A stretch of DNA of 13,841 bases from Magnetovibrio sp. (GTDB lineage: Bacteria > Pseudomonadota > Alphaproteobacteria > Rhodospirillales_A > JABHCV01), in assembly GCA_002717285.1 (NCBI GenBank), contig PBDF01000005.1, positions 123,020 through 136,860 of the forward strand, given 5' to 3'. Both the position numbers and the translations under genes were made by a program. A model generated the notes under the pieces. The model ran no database searches. It had not been told where the DNA came from and saw only the letters and a list, made by a program, of their open reading frames with translations. Within the stretch, counting starts at the first letter, position 1, and every line of letters starts with the position of its first letter. This document shows positions 1 through 9,072 of the stretch, in pieces.

Positions 1-1062
1 CAAAAATTAAAACCAATTAACAATATTTCACTAGGGGCGATCCCATCAAAAAAAAATCCAATGTTTGGTGATAAAATACACGGAATCACACAAAAAGGAG
101 GTCGTCGAGAGGGTATAAGAACCCTTTGGAAATTTCTAAATGAAAGTAGCAAAAACTATATTTTTCATCTTTCTGCCCCAGGAAAATCAGAAAAGTATTG
201 CTCTCGCCTATCGCCTCACCTCACCTGGGGCACATTAACTGTGCGTGAAGTGATCAAGCTGAGCATGAAACACCGTAAGCATCTGAGTGATCAAAATTCT
301 AAAACTTGGAAGCGAAATCTGACAGCGTTCAGTTCTAGGCTTGCATGGAGGTGCCATTTTATTCAAAAAATAGAGGATCAACCTAGTATTGAAACAAAAT
401 GCATGCACCCTGCTTTTGAGGAGATGCGAAAAACTGACCATAACGAGCACTATTTTCAAGCATGGAAAAAAGGATTAACTGGTTTCCCATTTATTGACGC
501 ATGCATGCGTAACCTAATTTACGAAGGGTGGATTACTTTTCGCATGCGTGCCATGTTAATGAGCTTTGCCAGCTATCACCTATGGCTTGATTGGAGAAAA
601 ACTGGAGACCATCTAGCACAATTATTTACTGACTATGAACCAGGTATTCATTACAGCCAGCTTCAAATGCAATCCGGTGTAACAGGCATCAATACAATTC
701 GGATTTATAACCCTACTAAACAGTCTCAGGAACATGACAAAAACGGAAAATTTATAAAACAATGGGTACCAGAATTAAGCAACGTATCGAGCATCTGGAT
801 ACATGAACCCTCACAAATGACCTTATCAATCCAAAAAGATGCGCAATGTATAATAGGCACGGATTACCCCGAACCGATCGTCAATCAAACTCAGGCTGCA
901 AAGTCAGCACTCGCAAAAATTACAGCAATCCAAAAAGATCAAAACTTCAAAGATAAAGCAAAAAATATTCACAAAAAACTTGGGAGCCGTAGACGGCCTA
1001 ACAACAAAAAAAAACGCAATAATGCCGTCGACCCTCAATTATCATTTAAATTAGAACTTTGA
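1..1062 (+). CDS. Photolyase/cryptochrome-family FAD-binding protein, 5' end outside the window
   Basis: This is the C-terminal FAD-binding part of a photolyase/cryptochrome-family flavoprotein. The frame is open from base 1, and the residues before the first ATG (61) still read like the family linker, so the gene very likely starts upstream with the antenna-binding N-terminal domain. Recognisable blocks are SRLSPHLTWG (202-231), the FAD-pocket helix beginning GFPFIDACMRN (481-513) with RMR after it, LDWR (586-597), and RIYNP followed by FIKQWVPEL. The tail is rich in Lys and Arg (GSRRRP). Against E. coli PhrB from memory, W277 and W359 equivalents are present. E274 appears as Arg (337-339), N341 as Phe (538-540), and no Trp sits at the W382 position. 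It is therefore not a canonical CPD photolyase; repair or signalling are both possible. It converges on the hydrolase gene with 12 bp between stop codons. Confidence 0.85.
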   Translation, partial: QKLKPINNISLGAIPSKKNPMFGDKIHGITQKGGRREGIRTLWKFLNESSKNYIFHLSAPGKSEKYCSRLSPHLTWGTLTVREVIKLSMKHRKHLSDQNSKTWKRNLTAFSSRLAWRCHFIQKIEDQPSIETKCMHPAFEEMRKTDHNEHYFQAWKKGLTGFPFIDACMRNLIYEGWITFRMRAMLMSFASYHLWLDWRKTGDHLAQLFTDYEPGIHYSQLQMQSGVTGINTIRIYNPTKQSQEHDKNGKFIKQWVPELSNVSSIWIHEPSQMTLSIQKDAQCIIGTDYPEPIVNQTQAAKSALAKITAIQKDQNFKDKAKNIHKKLGSRRRPNNKKKRNNAVDPQLSFKLEL

Positions 1063-1074
1063 CCCCGTAACTTT

Positions 1075-1833
1075 TTATCTATCAACGTCCATTAGTAGCC
1101 ACTCAGAAATTTTTTTTGCTGCCTCACTTTCAATATTTTCATAACCATGATAATGCAAGGGCCCGCATTTCCTACCGGAAGGAATGCCTCCATCAAACGC
1201 AAGTAACTCTTTAACAGGAGCATGAAGATCGTCATAAAACCTTTTGGCAAATTTGAATTTAGTCACCTTGCATAAATCTTTCTTGTGATGGGCAACTAGT
1301 GTATTGACCCCGATTTTTGTGCCAACAATACGTTGCATAGAATATGACTCTGCGTTTTTTGAAGAGTTCGTGTAAACACCAGAGGCGAGAACAATGCCTC
1401 TAATTTTATCGTGGTGTTTCTTTGCAAAACTGGCTGCGTCTACAGAGCCCCTACTAAAACCCACCAAATAAACTGGGAGGGAATTACGTTTTCTAAGTTC
1501 TTTCAATAAATTGAGGATTCTACTTGCTCTTTTCTTACTTGCCCGCAATTTGTAACTTGCTTTTTCTGATTCAGACCAGTTTGGAAATAAATAGTAGTTC
1601 ATATTGTAACTTGTAAAGGTCGTCCTTTGAGAGACCAAAAAATTTTTACTTTTACCTTTTTTATTTTTTAATCCTGCACCCCCAATTATCGCAATAAAAT
1701 TTAGTTTGGATTGGTCGTTTTCAAAAGAGTGGATAGGAAGATTAGATACGCTTTCAAATAACAACTCTTCCTCTTTTGCCCACCCAAGGTGACTAATCAA
1801 AACTAGAATAGTTGCGGCTATTATGATACGCAT
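1075..1833 (-). CDS. Exported alpha/beta-hydrolase-like protein, function unknown
   Basis: A protein of about 252 residues with a clear Sec signal peptide: a short basic start, a hydrophobic stretch (IIIAATILVLISHLGWA) and a likely cut after GWA, so it should act in the periplasm or outside. The mature part looks like an alpha/beta hydrolase. An early strand ends in IIGGAG (oxyanion-type loop). A nucleophile elbow GFSRG is centred on Ser128 (numbered from the GTG at 1836). A probable acid is Asp187 in HHKKD, and a probable base is His228 or His230 in PLHYHG. Cys189 and Cys224 could form a disulfide. Substrate is unknown; esterase or peptidase activity would be speculation. The start is ATG 1833 or the adjacent GTG 1836; an AGGAAA at 1844-1849 serves either. 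It lies tail-to-tail with the photolyase gene. Confidence 0.75.
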   Translation of the reverse strand: MRIIIAATILVLISHLGWAKEEELLFESVSNLPIHSFENDQSKLNFIAIIGGAGLKNKKGKSKNFLVSQRTTFTSYNMNYYLFPNWSESEKASYKLRASKKRASRILNLLKELRKRNSLPVYLVGFSRGSVDAASFAKKHHDKIRGIVLASGVYTNSSKNAESYSMQRIVGTKIGVNTLVAHHKKDLCKVTKFKFAKRFYDDLHAPVKELLAFDGGIPSGRKCGPLHYHGYENIESEAAKKISEWLLMDVDR

Positions 1834-2000
1834 CACAAAAAACTTTCCTATAATTCTTCAATTTATACTTTGTAAAAGAAAATAGCTTGGCCTTACTTAA
1901 ATTTTATCTTTTGTATACTCTTCAGCATCTTACAAACCTGTGTTACAGCCTGATTTAGGTTTATAAATTACCAATGTTTCCAATCTCTTATATGAGTACA

Positions 2001-2090
2001 TGGCGGGCAGTGAGGGATTCGAACCCTCGATGAGCGTGAACCCATACCTCCTTAGCAGGGAGGCGCCTTCAGCCACTCGGCCAACTGCCC
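2001..2090 (-). tRNA. tRNA-Ser, anticodon GCU
   Basis: A 90-nt class II tRNA. On the minus strand the 5' GGGCAGT pairs with the 3' ACTGCCC, followed by discriminator G and an encoded CCA. The anticodon stem CCTCC/GGAGG holds the loop CTGCTAA with anticodon GCT (plus-strand 2054-2056), which reads AGC and AGU serine codons. The T arm is GAGGG-TTCGAAT-CCCTC, and the long variable arm is typical of tRNA-Ser. A promoter lies just upstream (2099-2127). No copy of the 3' end is visible elsewhere in the window, so there is no sign of an integrated element using it. Confidence 0.97.
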
Positions 2091-2098
2091 GTTAACTT

Positions 2099-2127
2099 TG
2101 TATAGCCCTCTATGCACAAGAGGACAA
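2099..2127 (-). promoter_or_regulatory. Probable sigma-70 promoter of tRNA-Ser
   Basis: Reading the minus strand, TTGTCC (-35) is followed by exactly 17 bases and then TATACA (-10). The -10 ends 8 bases before the first base of the tRNA, so transcription would start at or just before the mature 5' end. Four or more of six bases match consensus in each box. The prediction rests on sequence pattern and position only. Confidence 0.5.
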
Positions 2128-2229
2128 GAAGAGATCATTATGACTAATAAATTACAATGAGTTCTTTGCATATTTTATTTTCGTTACTACGCAATACCGA
2201 TACAATAATTAACATATATGAAATTATTT

Positions 2230-2235
2230 GGAGGA
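2230..2235 (+). promoter_or_regulatory. Ribosome binding site that fixes the TTG start of the TPR-sulfotransferase
   Basis: GGAGGA lies 7 bases before TTG 2243, which is optimal Shine-Dalgarno spacing. No competing in-frame ATG has a comparable site nearby, so this motif decides the start of the downstream gene. Confidence 0.7.
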
Positions 2236-2242
2236 AAAGTAA

Positions 2243-4222
2243 TTGGAAGACAACCCTGGCACTTTGCTGGATATTGGGCTTGAGCACCACAAGGCAGGGC
2301 GCCTGGTACAAGCTGAAAAATGCTACAGAGAAGTACTGACCTACAACCCCCATGATGCTGAAGCTCTTCACCTTTTGGGATTAGCTGCCCATCATGGGGG
2401 CCGAAATGAGCAAGCAATAAGGTTTATTGCCAAAGCCATTGAGAACGACCAAAGTAATGTCAAATATATCAATAATCTTGGTATTGTTTATATTGCTCTC
2501 AATAAAAAAGAAAACGCCACAAAATGCTTCAAAGACGCCCTTAATATAGATTCAAACTCGACCAATGCCCATTTCAACCTTGGATTGATAATGGCAGCCC
2601 ATGAAGACTATTTGGAAGCCATAAAATTTTTTCGCAAAGCTACAATCCTTGAACCTAATTATGCCGATGCCCATTACAATCTCAGTTTAGCTTTAACAAA
2701 ATGTGGCTATGTAGAAGAGGTAGTTGACAGCTACCAAAAGGTTTTGGCTATTCAACCAGACCATTCTGATGCTTGGTATGGGCTGAAAAACGCCCTGAAA
2801 GCACTGCATTTTTCTAACGATATGCAAAATAAAAAAGGTATCCCTGACCACCTACGATTCAGCCCTGCTGCCCAATCAACGTGTGAGTATATGTTACTTC
2901 GATACTTTTTGGATAGCTTTGAACCACATAAATCTGATGAAAGCTTTAGAAATGCTTTAGCTACATTACCTCCAAAAAATGATGAAGAAATACTCATATC
3001 TAAAAAACATCCAGACCACATAGAACCCTCAAAGATTCCTGATAGACTTGTCGCATTGTTAAGCTTTGGACGTAGCGGAACAGGATTGTTGCATAGTTTA
3101 ATTGATTCCCACCCTGAAATTTCAACTTTGCCAAGTATTTACCTACAGGGTTACTTCAACCAGGATGTATGGAGCAAAATGACAACTAATGGTTGGCAAG
3201 GGTTACCTCGCCGCTTTATGGAAGATTTTGATGTTTTATTTGACGCAAATAGTCCACATCCCACACCCAGCAGAAGAACAGATGACACCTCTTTCTTAGG
3301 GAAAAAAGAGGGGATGGCAAACGTTGGTGAAAACCGCAATGAGTCACTCTCGTTAGATAAAGAAGTATTTTGTGACGAAGCGCAAAGGTTACTTCAATTA
3401 CACCACAGAATTGACCCTAAATCGTTCCTCATGGTCATACACGCAGCGTTTGAGAGGGTCCTAAAAACAAGTACTGATAAGAAAACCGTATTTTACCACA
3501 TTCATTGTCCAGAAAACTTTACTAAGCTAAACTTCCTTCGGCATGTACCAGATGCCCGATTAGTAATGATGGTCCGCGAGCCAATACAAAGCTGTGAATC
3601 TTGGATTCGGGTTCTTTTCAAAGAAAATAATTACTCTAAGTTAATTTACCGCATAATTGGAATGCTATTTGCCATTGACCAAATTGCTTTCCGTACACAG
3701 GACTCTGTTGGAATTCGTCTAGAGGATCTAAAAAAACGGCCAAAAGCTACCATGCGTGCTTTTTGCTCCTGGTTGGGTGTCAAAGAATCACCAACTTTAT
3801 ACGAAATGACAGCTCAAGGGAAAAAATGGTGGGGGGATCCGTCAAGCCCAGACTTCAAAGAGAACAAGGCTATGTCACCATTTGATGAGACTTGCATTAA
3901 ACGTCCAACCGGCACAGTCTTCAGTGAAAAAGATCAATTTGTGTTACGCACACTTTTTTACCCTTTCTCAGTCCGCTTTAAATATAGAGAGCAAAACCAA
4001 AAAAAATTTGAGAGTGACTTAAAAGAAATTAGGCCATTATTTGATGACTTGATGGACTTTGAGAGAGAGTTAGTAAAAAAATCAAAAGCCGATCCTGCTC
4101 GTTTCAAAAGCAGTATAGGCTACCTGTTACTCCGTGCGAGCTTTATGGATCGTTGGAAAGTTTTAAACGAACTTAAAGACTACCCTAACATGATTACCCC
4201 GCTTCAAATCGACTCCGAATAA
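2243..4222 (+). CDS. TPR-repeat sulfotransferase-family protein
   Basis: A 659-residue two-part protein. Residues 1 to about 180 hold about five tetratricopeptide repeats (34-residue units with W/L-G-Y/F-A-P spacing, for example NAHFNLGLI and DAHYNLSLAL), a protein-interaction scaffold. From about residue 265 comes a sulfotransferase fold. The 5'-phosphosulfate loop is SFGRSGTGLLHSLIDSHPE (from Ser274). The 3'-phosphate site is MVREPIQSCESW with Arg445 and Ser450, both expected to bind PAPS. By family logic it moves sulfate from PAPS to a hydroxyl or amine on a protein, glycan or lipid; the acceptor cannot be read from sequence. A polar linker (about residues 333-370) separates the two PAPS motifs. 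There is no signal peptide, so it is probably cytoplasmic. It is transcribed away from tRNA-Ser; a weak promoter (TTTTCG, 17 bp, TACAAT at 2201) is possible. Confidence 0.85.
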   Translation: MEDNPGTLLDIGLEHHKAGRLVQAEKCYREVLTYNPHDAEALHLLGLAAHHGGRNEQAIRFIAKAIENDQSNVKYINNLGIVYIALNKKENATKCFKDALNIDSNSTNAHFNLGLIMAAHEDYLEAIKFFRKATILEPNYADAHYNLSLALTKCGYVEEVVDSYQKVLAIQPDHSDAWYGLKNALKALHFSNDMQNKKGIPDHLRFSPAAQSTCEYMLLRYFLDSFEPHKSDESFRNALATLPPKNDEEILISKKHPDHIEPSKIPDRLVALLSFGRSGTGLLHSLIDSHPEISTLPSIYLQGYFNQDVWSKMTTNGWQGLPRRFMEDFDVLFDANSPHPTPSRRTDDTSFLGKKEGMANVGENRNESLSLDKEVFCDEAQRLLQLHHRIDPKSFLMVIHAAFERVLKTSTDKKTVFYHIHCPENFTKLNFLRHVPDARLVMMVREPIQSCESWIRVLFKENNYSKLIYRIIGMLFAIDQIAFRTQDSVGIRLEDLKKRPKATMRAFCSWLGVKESPTLYEMTAQGKKWWGDPSSPDFKENKAMSPFDETCIKRPTGTVFSEKDQFVLRTLFYPFSVRFKYREQNQKKFESDLKEIRPLFDDLMDFERELVKKSKADPARFKSSIGYLLLRASFMDRWKVLNELKDYPNMITPLQIDSE

Positions 4223-4328
4223 ACATAAATTAATAAACTAAAGTAGGTTTTTTCACCTTAGCAACGATAAAGGGCTCAAACAAAATTCTAAGTTTCACTT
4301 ACTAAACTTTGCTAGCAGATTCCCATCA

Positions 4329-5783
4329 TCATTTAAGCCTATCTCTAAGCATTTGGTTAACAAGAGACGGGTTAGCCTTACCTTGAGTTGCCTTCATAAC
4401 TTGGCCAACAAACCAACCAGCAATTTTATCATTGCCAGATTTGTACTGTTCTACTTGCTGAGGACTATTTGCAATCACTTTGTTAACCGCAGCCTCAATA
4501 GCTCCTGCATCAGTAATTTGCTTCAATCCTTTTTCCTCAACAATAACATCGGCCTCTTTACCCTCTTTGACCATAATCTCAAATACATCTTTAGCTATGC
4601 GGCTTGATATTATGTTGCTCTTCAAAAGATCAAGTAGTTTACTTAAACTTTCAGCAGAAATTGGACTCTCTGCGATGCCGACGCCCCTTTCTTTCAAAAC
4701 AGCAAATAAGTTACTAATGATCCAATTGGCAGCCAACTTAGGATCTTGACCTTTTACCAATTCTTCAAAATATCTAGCGGTATCGCGCTCAGCCACTAAT
4801 ACACCTGCATCATATGAAGATAGACCAAAACTAGTCATGTAACGATCCTTACGTACATCAGGAAGCTCTGGTAGAGTTGCCTTAATGTTATCTACATATT
4901 CTTGAGACAGTTCCAGAGGTAATAAATCAGGGTCAGGGAAATACCGATAATCATGAGCAAATTCTTTCGAACGCATTGAACGGGTCTCTCCTTTCACTGA
5001 GTCGAATAGTCTAGTTTCCTGGACCACCTCGCCACCATCCTCATAAACCTCTACCTGTCGTCGTGCTTCTATTTCAACCGCCTGCATCGCAAAACGAACA
5101 GAATTGACATTTTTGACTTCAGCTCTATTACGAAGCTCAGCCTCACCGACTCTTCGAACTGAAATATTCACATCACATCTCAAGGAACCCTGATCCATAT
5201 TCCCATCACAAGTTCCTAAATAACGTAATATTGATCGAAGCTTTCGTAGGTAAGCACCCACATCTTCAGGGCTTCGAAGATCTGGACGAGACACTATTTC
5301 CATTAGCCCTGTGCCAGATCTATTTAAATCAATGAAAGATCGCTTAGGGTCCTGATCATGCATTGATTTTCCTGCATCCTGCTCAATGTGCAATCGCTCT
5401 ACCCCTACTTTACGGGTGGAACCGTCTTCAAGATCGAGGATTACTGTCCCCTCTCCCACAATTGGATGATAAAGTTGAGAGATCTGATACCCTTGGGGCA
5501 AATCAGCGTAAAAGTAGTTCTTACGATCAAAAACAGAGGTCAGGTTGATTTTTGCATTCAATCCTAAACCTGTGCGAACTGCCTGTTCGACACAGTAGTT
5601 ATTAATCACAGGCAACATGCCTGGCATTGCTGCGTCTACCAACGAGACGTGAGTGTTCGGCTCAGCCCCAAATGAAACCTTAGACCCTGAAAAAAGCTTG
5701 GACTCGGATAGTATTTGAGCATGAACCTCAAGCCCAATAATAACCTCCCAATCACCTGTTTCACCCTGTATTATATATGACAT
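4329..5783 (-). CDS. gatB: Aspartyl/glutamyl-tRNA(Asn/Gln) amidotransferase subunit B
   Basis: A 484-residue GatB, full length for the family. GatB is the tRNA-binding and kinase-like subunit of GatCAB, which phosphorylates and then amidates misacylated Glu-tRNA(Gln) and/or Asp-tRNA(Asn). The N-terminal half has the GLEVHAQ block near residue 17, [18 protein letters not shown] (86-103) and the GatB signature [16 protein letters not shown] (153-168). [10 protein letters not shown] follows at about residue 280. The last 150 or so residues are the helical YqeY-type tRNA-binding tail. The ATG lies 2 bases after the gatA stop, so translation is probably coupled. Two in-frame stops (TGA TGA) end the gene. 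It is the last gene of the operon and converges on the TPR-sulfotransferase gene. Confidence 0.97.
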   Translation of the reverse strand: MSYIIQGETGDWEVIIGLEVHAQILSESKLFSGSKVSFGAEPNTHVSLVDAAMPGMLPVINNYCVEQAVRTGLGLNAKINLTSVFDRKNYFYADLPQGYQISQLYHPIVGEGTVILDLEDGSTRKVGVERLHIEQDAGKSMHDQDPKRSFIDLNRSGTGLMEIVSRPDLRSPEDVGAYLRKLRSILRYLGTCDGNMDQGSLRCDVNISVRRVGEAELRNRAEVKNVNSVRFAMQAVEIEARRQVEVYEDGGEVVQETRLFDSVKGETRSMRSKEFAHDYRYFPDPDLLPLELSQEYVDNIKATLPELPDVRKDRYMTSFGLSSYDAGVLVAERDTARYFEELVKGQDPKLAANWIISNLFAVLKERGVGIAESPISAESLSKLLDLLKSNIISSRIAKDVFEIMVKEGKEADVIVEEKGLKQITDAGAIEAAVNKVIANSPQQVEQYKSGNDKIAGWFVGQVMKATQGKANPSLVNQMLRDRLK

Positions 5784-5785
5784 TC

Positions 5786-7273
5786 TTAACTCGCCATGTC
5801 TGGCAAAACATCAAAATTCACCGCTGTTTCCAGAACTTCAGCCCCACGTAATAAGGTCTCTTCATCAAATGGTCTTCCAATAAGCTGCAGGCCTAATGGC
5901 AAACCTCTGGTGTTTACGCCACCAGGTAATGATATTGCCGGCATACCTGCAAGCGATGATGGAACAGTAAATACGTCATTCTGATACATAGTGATTGGAT
6001 CGTCCAGTTTCTCTCCAATGGCAAATGCAGCGCTAGGTGCAGTTGGGGTTAGAAGCAAATCAACACTTTTGAAGGCATTTGTAAAATCCTCCGATATCAA
6101 TCTTCGTACCCTTTGAGCTTTTCTGTAATATGCATCGTAATATCCTGCTGAGAGCACATATGTTCCAATCAGCACCCGTCGCTGAACCTCAACTCCAAAG
6201 CCTTCTCCACGAGTATTGGCGTACATATGATCTAAACTGTCTCCCTTTATGCGCAAACCATACCGCACACCATCGTAGCGAGCCAGATTAGCTGATGCTT
6301 CAGCTGGAGCAATAATGTAGTAAGTTGGCAAAGCATGTTGAGTATTTGGCAAAGACACATCAATTATTTTAGCACCTGCCGATTTCATCATTGCTATACC
6401 TTCTTCCCATAAAGATTCGATTTCTGAAGACATTCCTTCAACACGATATTCGCGAGGTATACCAACTTTAAGCTCCTTAATGTCGCCATTGAGCGCCGCT
6501 TCAAAGTCAGGAACCTTGACTGGCGCTGAAGTAGAATCTTTCACGTCGTGTCCAGCCATAGCACCCAACATAATTGCAGCGTCACGTACTGTTCGTGTCA
6601 TCGGACCTGCCTGATCTAGTGACGAAGCGAAGGCAATGATACCCCAACGTGAACAACGACCATATGTGGGTTTTAATCCAACTATACCTGTAAAAGAAGC
6701 GGGCTGACGAATTGAGCCTCCCGTGTCAGTACCAGTCGCACCGAGGGCCATACGCCCAGCAACAACAGCTGCTGATCCTCCTGATGATCCTCCTGGCACT
6801 AAGTCCTTGTCGTCCTCACATTTCCAAGGGTTGATTACGTTACCAAAATAACTTGTTATGTTAGCAGAGCCCATGGCAAATTCATCAAGGTTGGTTTTAC
6901 CCAACATCAGCGCACCAGAGTTATGCAGGTTTGCAGATACAGTTGATTCGTAAGTCGGCACAAAATCATCGAGAATATGCGATCCCGCTGTTGTAAGTGT
7001 CCCTTTGGTGCAAAAAAGATCTTTTACTGCGATAGGAATACCATCCATGGAGCCAAGCGCATTTCCACTAGCACGACGTGCATCAGATTCTTTAGCACGT
7101 CGAAGTGCAATGTCAGGCGTTTCTGTAATAAAGGCATTTAGAAAACTTAATTTTTCCATCTTGCGCAGATGTTCATTTACTAATTCAACTGCGGTAAAAT
7201 CTCCTGATTTAAGTCCATCACGAGCTGAGGATATGGTATTATTGGTAAGATCAATCATTTTTACCTTACCCAT
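5786..7273 (-). CDS. gatA: Aspartyl/glutamyl-tRNA(Asn/Gln) amidotransferase subunit A
   Basis: A 495-residue amidase-signature protein, the glutaminase subunit of GatCAB. It releases ammonia from glutamine and channels it to GatB. The Lys-Ser-Ser triad is intact: Lys84 in GIPIAVKD, cis-Ser163 in PGGSSGGSA and nucleophile Ser187 in [13 protein letters not shown], with the usual 24-residue spacing between the serines. Two starts are possible. ATG 7273 overlaps the gatC stop by one base (TAATG) but lacks a clear Shine-Dalgarno. ATG 7258 (protein beginning MIDLTN) has AAGG a few bases upstream and resembles the N-termini of relatives. I keep the longer form because of the overlap. It lies between gatC and gatB in one transcription unit. 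Confidence 0.97.
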   Translation of the reverse strand: MGKVKMIDLTNNTISSARDGLKSGDFTAVELVNEHLRKMEKLSFLNAFITETPDIALRRAKESDARRASGNALGSMDGIPIAVKDLFCTKGTLTTAGSHILDDFVPTYESTVSANLHNSGALMLGKTNLDEFAMGSANITSYFGNVINPWKCEDDKDLVPGGSSGGSAAVVAGRMALGATGTDTGGSIRQPASFTGIVGLKPTYGRCSRWGIIAFASSLDQAGPMTRTVRDAAIMLGAMAGHDVKDSTSAPVKVPDFEAALNGDIKELKVGIPREYRVEGMSSEIESLWEEGIAMMKSAGAKIIDVSLPNTQHALPTYYIIAPAEASANLARYDGVRYGLRIKGDSLDHMYANTRGEGFGVEVQRRVLIGTYVLSAGYYDAYYRKAQRVRRLISEDFTNAFKSVDLLLTPTAPSAAFAIGEKLDDPITMYQNDVFTVPSSLAGMPAISLPGGVNTRGLPLGLQLIGRPFDEETLLRGAEVLETAVNFDVLPDMAS

Positions 7274-7560
7274 TATTCAATCACTTTGGGAACGGCAAAA
7301 TAGCCATCTTCAATTTCTGGTCCATTTTCCAGAACTTTATCGCGACAGTCACCATCTGTGACTTCATCTTTACGTAAGGGCAATTTCATATCAATAACAC
7401 TTGCCAAAGGTTCAACACCATTAGTATCAACGCCATTTAACTGCTCAACCCATTCCAATATGGATGAAAGCTCCTTTGCTAAGTGATCAAGATTGTCTTT
7501 TGCAACATTTATCCTTGCCAGATTGGCAATATTTCTTACAGTTTCTCTATCCAGCGACAT
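7273..7560 (-). CDS. gatC: Aspartyl/glutamyl-tRNA(Asn/Gln) amidotransferase subunit C
   Basis: A 95-residue GatC, the small belt-like subunit that wraps GatA and GatB and stabilises the complex. Family features are the N-terminal helices beginning [15 protein letters not shown], the central VEPLASV segment and [10 protein letters not shown], and a C-terminal [10 protein letters not shown] that matches the usual family ending. It is the first gat gene on this strand and overlaps gatA by a single base, so the two are probably translated together. About 90 bases separate it from the upstream SH3b gene; a weak promoter in that gap is possible but not convincing, so the operon may begin here or further upstream. 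Confidence 0.95.
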   Translation of the reverse strand: MSLDRETVRNIANLARINVAKDNLDHLAKELSSILEWVEQLNGVDTNGVEPLASVIDMKLPLRKDEVTDGDCRDKVLENGPEIEDGYFAVPKVIE

Positions 7561-7650
7561 GTGAGGCGTTACCTTGTATGTTTGTCTTTTTTTTAGATTC
7601 TGCGGAAGTTAACACCACCACGAGAAAGGCGCAAGCAACCAAAGTTCATG

Positions 7651-8451
7651 TCAATCACTCCCAAAATGTGCTTTTTGAATTTGCTTCCATGCACCCTCCC
7701 CCCAAGCACTCGGCGCCATCTCAACAGCAGCCTTTAGTGCCTCAACAACAGAGTTTGCACGACGCACTTTTTCTTCGGGTATTCTCGCTAAATCTTTGAG
7801 AGAAGTCCCGACAAAAACCACCTTTTTTTCTATTTGTCTATACTCAAAAATTGTAGAAAAAATCTCGTCATAACCTTTTTCAACTTCCATCAAATCAATG
7901 CTAATCTGGAAAACAGGTTCACGGGTCAAAAGAAATGGAACCTCACTGATGAACATTGCCGCAAGCAGACGAAAAAGTTTTCCATTAACTCTACACACAT
8001 AAGTAATTTCATAATCTGAAAAAACATTTTTTTCGTCCTCAATTATATTTTTGTCATCAAAAATAAAAATATATTTGCACTTTTCACCATCTTGAATTTT
8101 CAATACTCCCGAAACACTTTCCTCAAGAGTACCTTCAATTTTAGGCAGCAAAATAGGTTCGTAAACAAACCCATAGTCAGTCCCTTTTTTTTGGATTGCC
8201 ATCCATTCAGCACCATTCTTTGCACGCCCAACAACATGAACTTCTTCCCCAATCTCCAACACACCAAGCTTTTTTGACTCAGTCATGGGTCCTGCTCGAA
8301 CAATAGCCTTTTTAGTAACAAGAAAGGTCCCTCTTTGAGCATGAATACTATTGCCCAAAAAATTCAAATCCTCCGCTTCTGATTGATCTCCAATGATTAT
8401 CACAACTACAAAAAAAATCAGTGCAGTATGGCTACACAAAATTCTAAACAC
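7651..8451 (-). CDS. Exported SH3b-domain protein, function unknown
   Basis: A 266-residue protein with a signal peptide (residues 1-26: hydrophobic core ALIFFVVVIIIG, likely cut after SEA), so it is probably periplasmic. Residues about 42-102 form a bacterial SH3 domain: KKAIVRAGPMTESKKLGVLEIGEEV gives the typical strand-turn pattern, and GTDYGFVYEP ends it. Such domains often bind peptidoglycan or protein ligands. The remaining 160 residues carry no family I recognise; they contain two cysteines (in KCKYIF and YVCRV) and end in a helical, Ala/Glu-rich part. The start is GTG 8451, chosen because GGAG lies 9 bases upstream (8461-8464); an ATG inside that gap is out of frame. It sits upstream of gatC on the same strand and divergent from ruvX, an unusual guest in this conserved neighbourhood. 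Confidence 0.75.
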   Translation of the reverse strand: MFRILCSHTALIFFVVVIIIGDQSEAEDLNFLGNSIHAQRGTFLVTKKAIVRAGPMTESKKLGVLEIGEEVHVVGRAKNGAEWMAIQKKGTDYGFVYEPILLPKIEGTLEESVSGVLKIQDGEKCKYIFIFDDKNIIEDEKNVFSDYEITYVCRVNGKLFRLLAAMFISEVPFLLTREPVFQISIDLMEVEKGYDEIFSTIFEYRQIEKKVVFVGTSLKDLARIPEEKVRRANSVVEALKAAVEMAPSAWGEGAWKQIQKAHFGSD

Positions 8452-8613
8452 TTATCATAGCTCCAATTCATACTAATCCGCTGAAACTAAAGAAACATCA
8501 AATTAATAATAATCTATTGAACAACCTATCCATAGAAGCTTTTTCAATGGCGAAAATCGAATAGTTGATTACTGTATCACTCATAACTAACCCAAAGCTA
8601 AAGGAAAACACAA

Positions 8614-9072
8614 ATGGCTGTGATAGAACTTGCCAAAATGGCCAAAATACGAAAGCCCACAAGTCGTCTAATGGGGCTGGATTTAGGTTCCAAGACTATA
8701 GGCCTTGCTTTGAGTGATGTATCTTTGTTGATTGCCTCTCCACTAGGAACCATAAAACGCTCAAAATTCAGTGAAGATGCTGACACTCTTGAGGAACTGG
8801 TTGACAAGCACGATGTTGGGGGGCTTGTTATTGGTTTACCCATCAATATGAATGGGACAGAAGGCCCACGTTGCCAGTCTACCAGGCAATTTGCCAAGAA
8901 CTTTCTTGAACGACTAGACATTCCACTTGCCTTCTGGGATGAACGATTATCAACTAAAGCTGTTGAACGGGTATTGATAGATGAAATTGATATGACCCGA
9001 AAGCGCAGGGCTGGAATAATAGATAAAGCTGCTGCCACTTTCATACTTCAAGGTGCCTTGGACTATTTATGA
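8614..9072 (+). CDS. ruvX: Putative pre-16S rRNA nuclease (YqgF/RuvX)
   Basis: A 152-residue RNase H-fold protein of the YqgF family, which in E. coli is needed for maturation of the 16S rRNA 5' end; the name RuvX reflects similarity to Holliday-junction resolvases. The first catalytic strand is MGLDLGSKTIGLALSD with Asp23. It is followed by GLVIGLPINMNGTEGPR (about 91-107), FWDERLST with its conserved Glu, and the C-terminal IDKAAATFIL with the last acidic residue. Length and the short N-terminal extension beginning MAVIELAKMA fit alphaproteobacterial members. AAAGGA lies upstream of ATG 8614. It opens the plus-strand series and is divergent from the SH3b gene across a 162-bp gap that must hold promoters for both. 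Confidence 0.93.
   Translation: MAVIELAKMAKIRKPTSRLMGLDLGSKTIGLALSDVSLLIASPLGTIKRSKFSEDADTLEELVDKHDVGGLVIGLPINMNGTEGPRCQSTRQFAKNFLERLDIPLAFWDERLSTKAVERVLIDEIDMTRKRRAGIIDKAAATFILQGALDYL

Noticed and set aside
61..63. ATG at 61 as the true start of the photolyase-family gene
   Set aside because: The frame is open from base 1, the preceding residues resemble the family's interdomain linker, and no Shine-Dalgarno precedes the ATG; the gene most likely begins outside the window.
1934..1962. AAACCT/AGGTTT inverted repeat downstream of tRNA-Ser as its terminator
   Set aside because: The stem is six pairs with a 17-base loop and no T tract; not convincing.
2001..2090. tRNA-Ser as an integration site for a mobile element
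   Set aside because: No integrase gene and no second copy of the tRNA 3' end can be seen in the window.
4290..4309. AAGTTT/AAACTT inverted repeat after gatB as a terminator
   Set aside because: The stem is only six A-T pairs and no clean T run follows on either strand, so it is too weak to call.
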